Shown: positions 5,652 to 7,910 of the stretch, in pieces | Position numbering within the stretch: position 1 is the stretch's first letter | Layout: every line of letters begins with the position of its first letter | NCBI GenBank assembly: GCA_947624945.1 | Contig: CANQMJ010000116.1 | Coordinates: 1-7,910 of the forward strand | Length of the DNA: 7,910 nt | Direction of reading: 5' to 3' | DNA from: an uncultured Clostridia bacterium | GTDB lineage: Bacteria > Bacillota > Clostridia > Oscillospirales > CAG-272 | Program-made: the position numbers and the translations under genes | The notes under the pieces: model-generated | Database searches by the model: none | Seen by the model: the letters and a program-made list of their open reading frames with translations, nothing else | Told to the model about the DNA's origin: nothing

Positions 5652-6566
5652 TTATGTTTGAGAATTGTTAATTTTCAGCTTTTTCAGCTCTTTATTCGCG
5701 CGTCTTATCATATACGATGCCATGATTATGACGACGGTGCATACACCGCCGCCGACGGCGGCGGTCATGCTCCTGCGGAAATCCGCGTCGTCGCCGCTTC
5801 CGAACTGTGCCAGCATCGCTGTCGTCAGCGACAGTATGGAGACGAGCGCGGCGACAAAGCTCACCGCCTTCGTCGCGGACAAGACGGGACTTTGACGGCG
5901 GCGCGTCTTGACGATGCCGACGGCGGCTGTTATGACGGCATAGAACGAATAAAACGCCATGGCGTATATGAGGACGCCGGGGTATCGGAATCCCCTGTTC
6001 TGATGCACCATGAATATCACGATTCCCGCGAGCGCCTGATTCATTATGAGCAGCAAAAAGCCGCACATCCGATATCGTCGCAGCTCGTCGATATCGTCGC
6101 CGCCCGGCTTGTGCCGCAGAAGAAACAGTCTCATCACGGCAAGCAACGCGTAGTAGACGGCGAGTGAAACGAACCACGCCGAGCGGTAGACGATGCCCGC
6201 CGACAGCTTCATGACGATATAGGCGAGGTTGACAGTCAGACCGAAATAAAGCGATACCCTGTTGCGGAAGTGAACGTCAGACGTATACTTTGCCCCGACA
6301 GCCGTCGAGCGCAGCTTTTGCACGGCGGCGCTTTCCGAAACTCTGCGCTTTATCGCCGACGCCGCACGCATAAAATGCGGGAAACCCGTGACAGTGACGA
6401 CAAGCGCGTATGCGGACGCGAAATAAGATGCGTATTGCAGGGGTGGGTTTTGTATGTCGAATATCGCGACCGCGAGCACGAAGCCGTAGCCGAAAACAGC
6501 CGCGATCAACGTCGGTAGCAGCGGCAGAAAGAATATCATTTTAAGGAGTCTTTTGAATTTCTCCAT
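5652..6566 (-). CDS. Eight-helix integral membrane protein linked to the two-component system
   Basis: Complete 304-residue protein with about eight hydrophobic segments (roughly 11-36, 45-65, 104-125, 130-150, 167-187, 196-218, 231-254, 265-286) and a basic C-terminal tail (RRANKELKKLK). A cytoplasmic-type basic stretch lies between helices 2 and 3 (HFMRAASAIKRRV). I do not recognise a named family or any catalytic or transporter signature. The ATG is preceded by AAGGAGG (6574-6580) at 7 bases, and the gene overlaps the end of the histidine kinase gene by 26 bases, so translation is probably coupled. Context suggests it is either the sensory partner or the output target of the kinase. That is inference from gene order only. 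Confidence 0.87.
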   Translation of the reverse strand: MEKFKRLLKMIFFLPLLPTLIAAVFGYGFVLAVAIFDIQNPPLQYASYFASAYALVVTVTGFPHFMRAASAIKRRVSESAAVQKLRSTAVGAKYTSDVHFRNRVSLYFGLTVNLAYIVMKLSAGIVYRSAWFVSLAVYYALLAVMRLFLLRHKPGGDDIDELRRYRMCGFLLLIMNQALAGIVIFMVHQNRGFRYPGVLIYAMAFYSFYAVITAAVGIVKTRRRQSPVLSATKAVSFVAALVSILSLTTAMLAQFGSGDDADFRRSMTAAVGGGVCTVVIIMASYMIRRANKELKKLKINNSQT

Positions 6567-7638
6567 CCGCCGCCCTCCTTATCTTCACGGTAAAAGTACT
6601 TCCTTTTCCCACTTCGCTCTCAACGGAAATATCTCCGCCGACGATATCGACCACCCGCTTGACCAGCGCAAGCCCAAGTCCGTTTCCCTGCGCGGCGTGG
6701 GAGGTGTCTCCCTGATAGAACTTTTCAAAGATATGTTTGCCGACCTCCGGCGAAATTCCGCAGCCGGTGTCTGATACCCGGACGGTGGCATAATCGCCGT
6801 CGGACTTCAGCGTCACAGACACAACACCGCCCAGCTCCGTAAACTTGAACGCGTTGGAAAACAGATTGTTCCATACGAGCGATAAGAGCTCATCGTCCGA
6901 TTCTACGAATACTTCTTCCTCAATGTGCGTTTCAATGTCGATGCTCTTTTTCTCCCAAGTGTCCTCAAAATTCAAAAGACACTCGGCGAGCTGCTCACCG
7001 AGATCATACCGTTTCGCGGAGGGATATATCTGCTGATTTTCGAGTCTGTTCAATTTAAGAATATTCGTGATGAGGTCGGCGAGGCGGCGGGACTGCGCCG
7101 TTATCGCATTCGCGTACTCGATGCGCTGCTCGTCTGTGACATCCGCACCTTGCAGCATCGTGCCGTAATTGCAGATGACGGACAGCGGCGTTTTGAGTTC
7201 ATGGGACACATTGGCGATAAAATCTGTCCGCAATGTCTCAACGCCTGAAAGCTCCTCCGCCATGCGGTTGAAGCAGTCGATGATCCTGTCAAAGCCCTCG
7301 CTGCCGACACCGCAGAGCGGATTTATACGAGCCGTAAAATCGCCGCGCGCTATCTTCTCCGCTCCGCTCACTATCCGCCGCACGGGACGCTCTACCATAA
7401 ACATGCGCCTCACCGCGTCGATGACGGTGCATAACAGACTTAAAAAAATCACGTTCGCAAACGTCACTATCGCCGATGTGCGTATGTTGCTCTCTGTGAA
7501 TTCTATCTCCATCGACCGCGACATCACGGTCAGGAACAGCATCATGCAGCATGTGATGACGAAAGACATCAAAAGGAAAAACGCCGTATAGCTTCGAAGT
7601 GACCGTAAAAAACGTCCGACTTTTGATCCCGATCTCAC
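6541..7638 (-). CDS. HAMP-containing sensor histidine kinase
   Basis: Complete 365-residue protein. The domain order is: TM1 (~18-40), a very short external loop (~41-53), TM2 (~54-74), HAMP (~77-131), HisKA with phosphoacceptor H146 in FIANVSHELKTPLS, then the HATPase domain with N-box N258/N262 (NNLFSNAFKFT), G1 DTGCG (290-294) and G2 GNGLG (318-322). It should autophosphorylate H146 and pass the phosphate to the regulator encoded just upstream. The GTG start overlaps that gene's TGA in GTGA (7635-7638), which together with the weak ribosome binding site implies translational coupling. All catalytic motifs are intact. The external loop is too small for a ligand-binding sensor domain, as in intramembrane-sensing kinases that rely on a partner membrane protein; the overlapping 304-residue protein is the obvious candidate. 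Confidence 0.95.
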   Translation of the reverse strand: MRSGSKVGRFLRSLRSYTAFFLLMSFVITCCMMLFLTVMSRSMEIEFTESNIRTSAIVTFANVIFLSLLCTVIDAVRRMFMVERPVRRIVSGAEKIARGDFTARINPLCGVGSEGFDRIIDCFNRMAEELSGVETLRTDFIANVSHELKTPLSVICNYGTMLQGADVTDEQRIEYANAITAQSRRLADLITNILKLNRLENQQIYPSAKRYDLGEQLAECLLNFEDTWEKKSIDIETHIEEEVFVESDDELLSLVWNNLFSNAFKFTELGGVVSVTLKSDGDYATVRVSDTGCGISPEVGKHIFEKFYQGDTSHAAQGNGLGLALVKRVVDIVGGDISVESEVGKGSTFTVKIRRAADGEIQKTP

Positions 7639-7910
7639 AGTATCACCGCCTTGTAGCCGAGACCGTGGACGGTCTTCAGTTCAAACTCGCCGCACGTCTC
7701 AAACTTCCCACGCAGCTTCGTCATGTAAACATCGACGGCGCGGGGAGCGGTATTTGTGTCTGCGTCCCAAAATTCGTCCATGAGCTGGGTACGCGTAAAC
7801 GTCTTGCCGGGGTAGGACAAGAGCTTGTAAATGATATTGAACTCCCGTGTCGTCAGGGGGATCTCCTCACCGTCATAGACCGCCGTGCGCTCATCCATGT
7901 CCAGCCGCAG
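7635..7910 (-). CDS. OmpR/PhoB-type response regulator, C-terminal DNA-binding domain only (cut by window edge)
   Basis: 91 residues are visible and the frame continues beyond the right edge, where the phosphorylated receiver domain should lie. The visible part is a winged-helix output domain: YDGEEIPLTTREFNIIYKLL, then KTFTRTQLMDEFW, the recognition-helix region RAVDVYMTKLRGK, and the wing hairpin ELKTVHGLGYKAVI. These are classic trans_reg_C features. It ends four bases into the kinase gene (GTGA overlap), so the pair is a standard two-component operon. The internal ATG at 7898 is not the start. Target genes are unknown. Confidence 0.95.
   Translation of the reverse strand: MRLDMDERTAVYDGEEIPLTTREFNIIYKLLSYPGKTFTRTQLMDEFWDADTNTAPRAVDVYMTKLRGKFETCGEFELKTVHGLGYKAVIL

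Noticed and set aside
5562..6167. 201-residue plus-strand reading frame
   Set aside because: Low-complexity His/Arg/Asp-rich composition typical of the antisense of a GC-rich membrane protein gene; the minus-strand frame has clear membrane helices and a good ribosome binding site.
1..7910. CRISPR array, tRNA or rRNA genes, insertion sequence ends
   Set aside because: No regularly spaced direct repeats, no cloverleaf-like or ribosomal RNA sequence and no DDE transposase with terminal repeats were seen.

Overview
The window looks like a chromosomal segment of an endospore-forming, low-to-moderate-GC Clostridia-type Firmicute. The evidence is the spore-coat cotJ operon, strong AGGAGG-type ribosome binding sites, TTG/GTG starts, and sigma-A promoters close to consensus. 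The exact genus cannot be read from the sequence.

The central observation is that the cotJ operon (minus strand: cotJA 4962-4696, cotJB 4699-4427, cotJC from 4411) is broken inside cotJC. The manganese-catalase-like reading frame follows its family through residue 62 (about position 4226), then loses all resemblance and stops ten codons later. A plus-strand large serine recombinase gene abuts the break and even reads through it. The simplest reading is that everything from at least position 1 to about 4226 is the right-hand end of an integrated mobile element that used a conserved stretch of cotJC as its attachment site. The rest of cotJC should lie to the left, outside the window. This resembles the sporulation-gene intervening elements known from Bacillus (skin in sigK, SP-beta in spsM). 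Developmental excision here is a hypothesis, not a demonstrated fact.

Element part, left to right on the plus strand: the 3' part of a MazF/PemK-type toxin with a four-cysteine C-terminal extension (1-491); a complete AAA_14/DUF4143-type ATPase with its own promoter and a strong terminator (723-2065); a 68-residue basic protein (2214-2420); and a large serine recombinase with its own near-consensus promoter (2472-4480). The last ~83 residues of the recombinase frame are encoded by antisense cotJC/cotJB DNA.

Host part, all minus strand and more GC-rich: the cotJ operon; a two-helix membrane protein with promoter and terminator (5207-5587); and a tightly overlapping cluster of a PhoB/OmpR-type response regulator (cut by the right edge), a HAMP sensor histidine kinase and an eight-helix membrane protein (7910 down to 5652). 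The regulator and kinase overlap by GTGA and the kinase and membrane protein by 26 bases, so the three are probably one transcription and translation unit.
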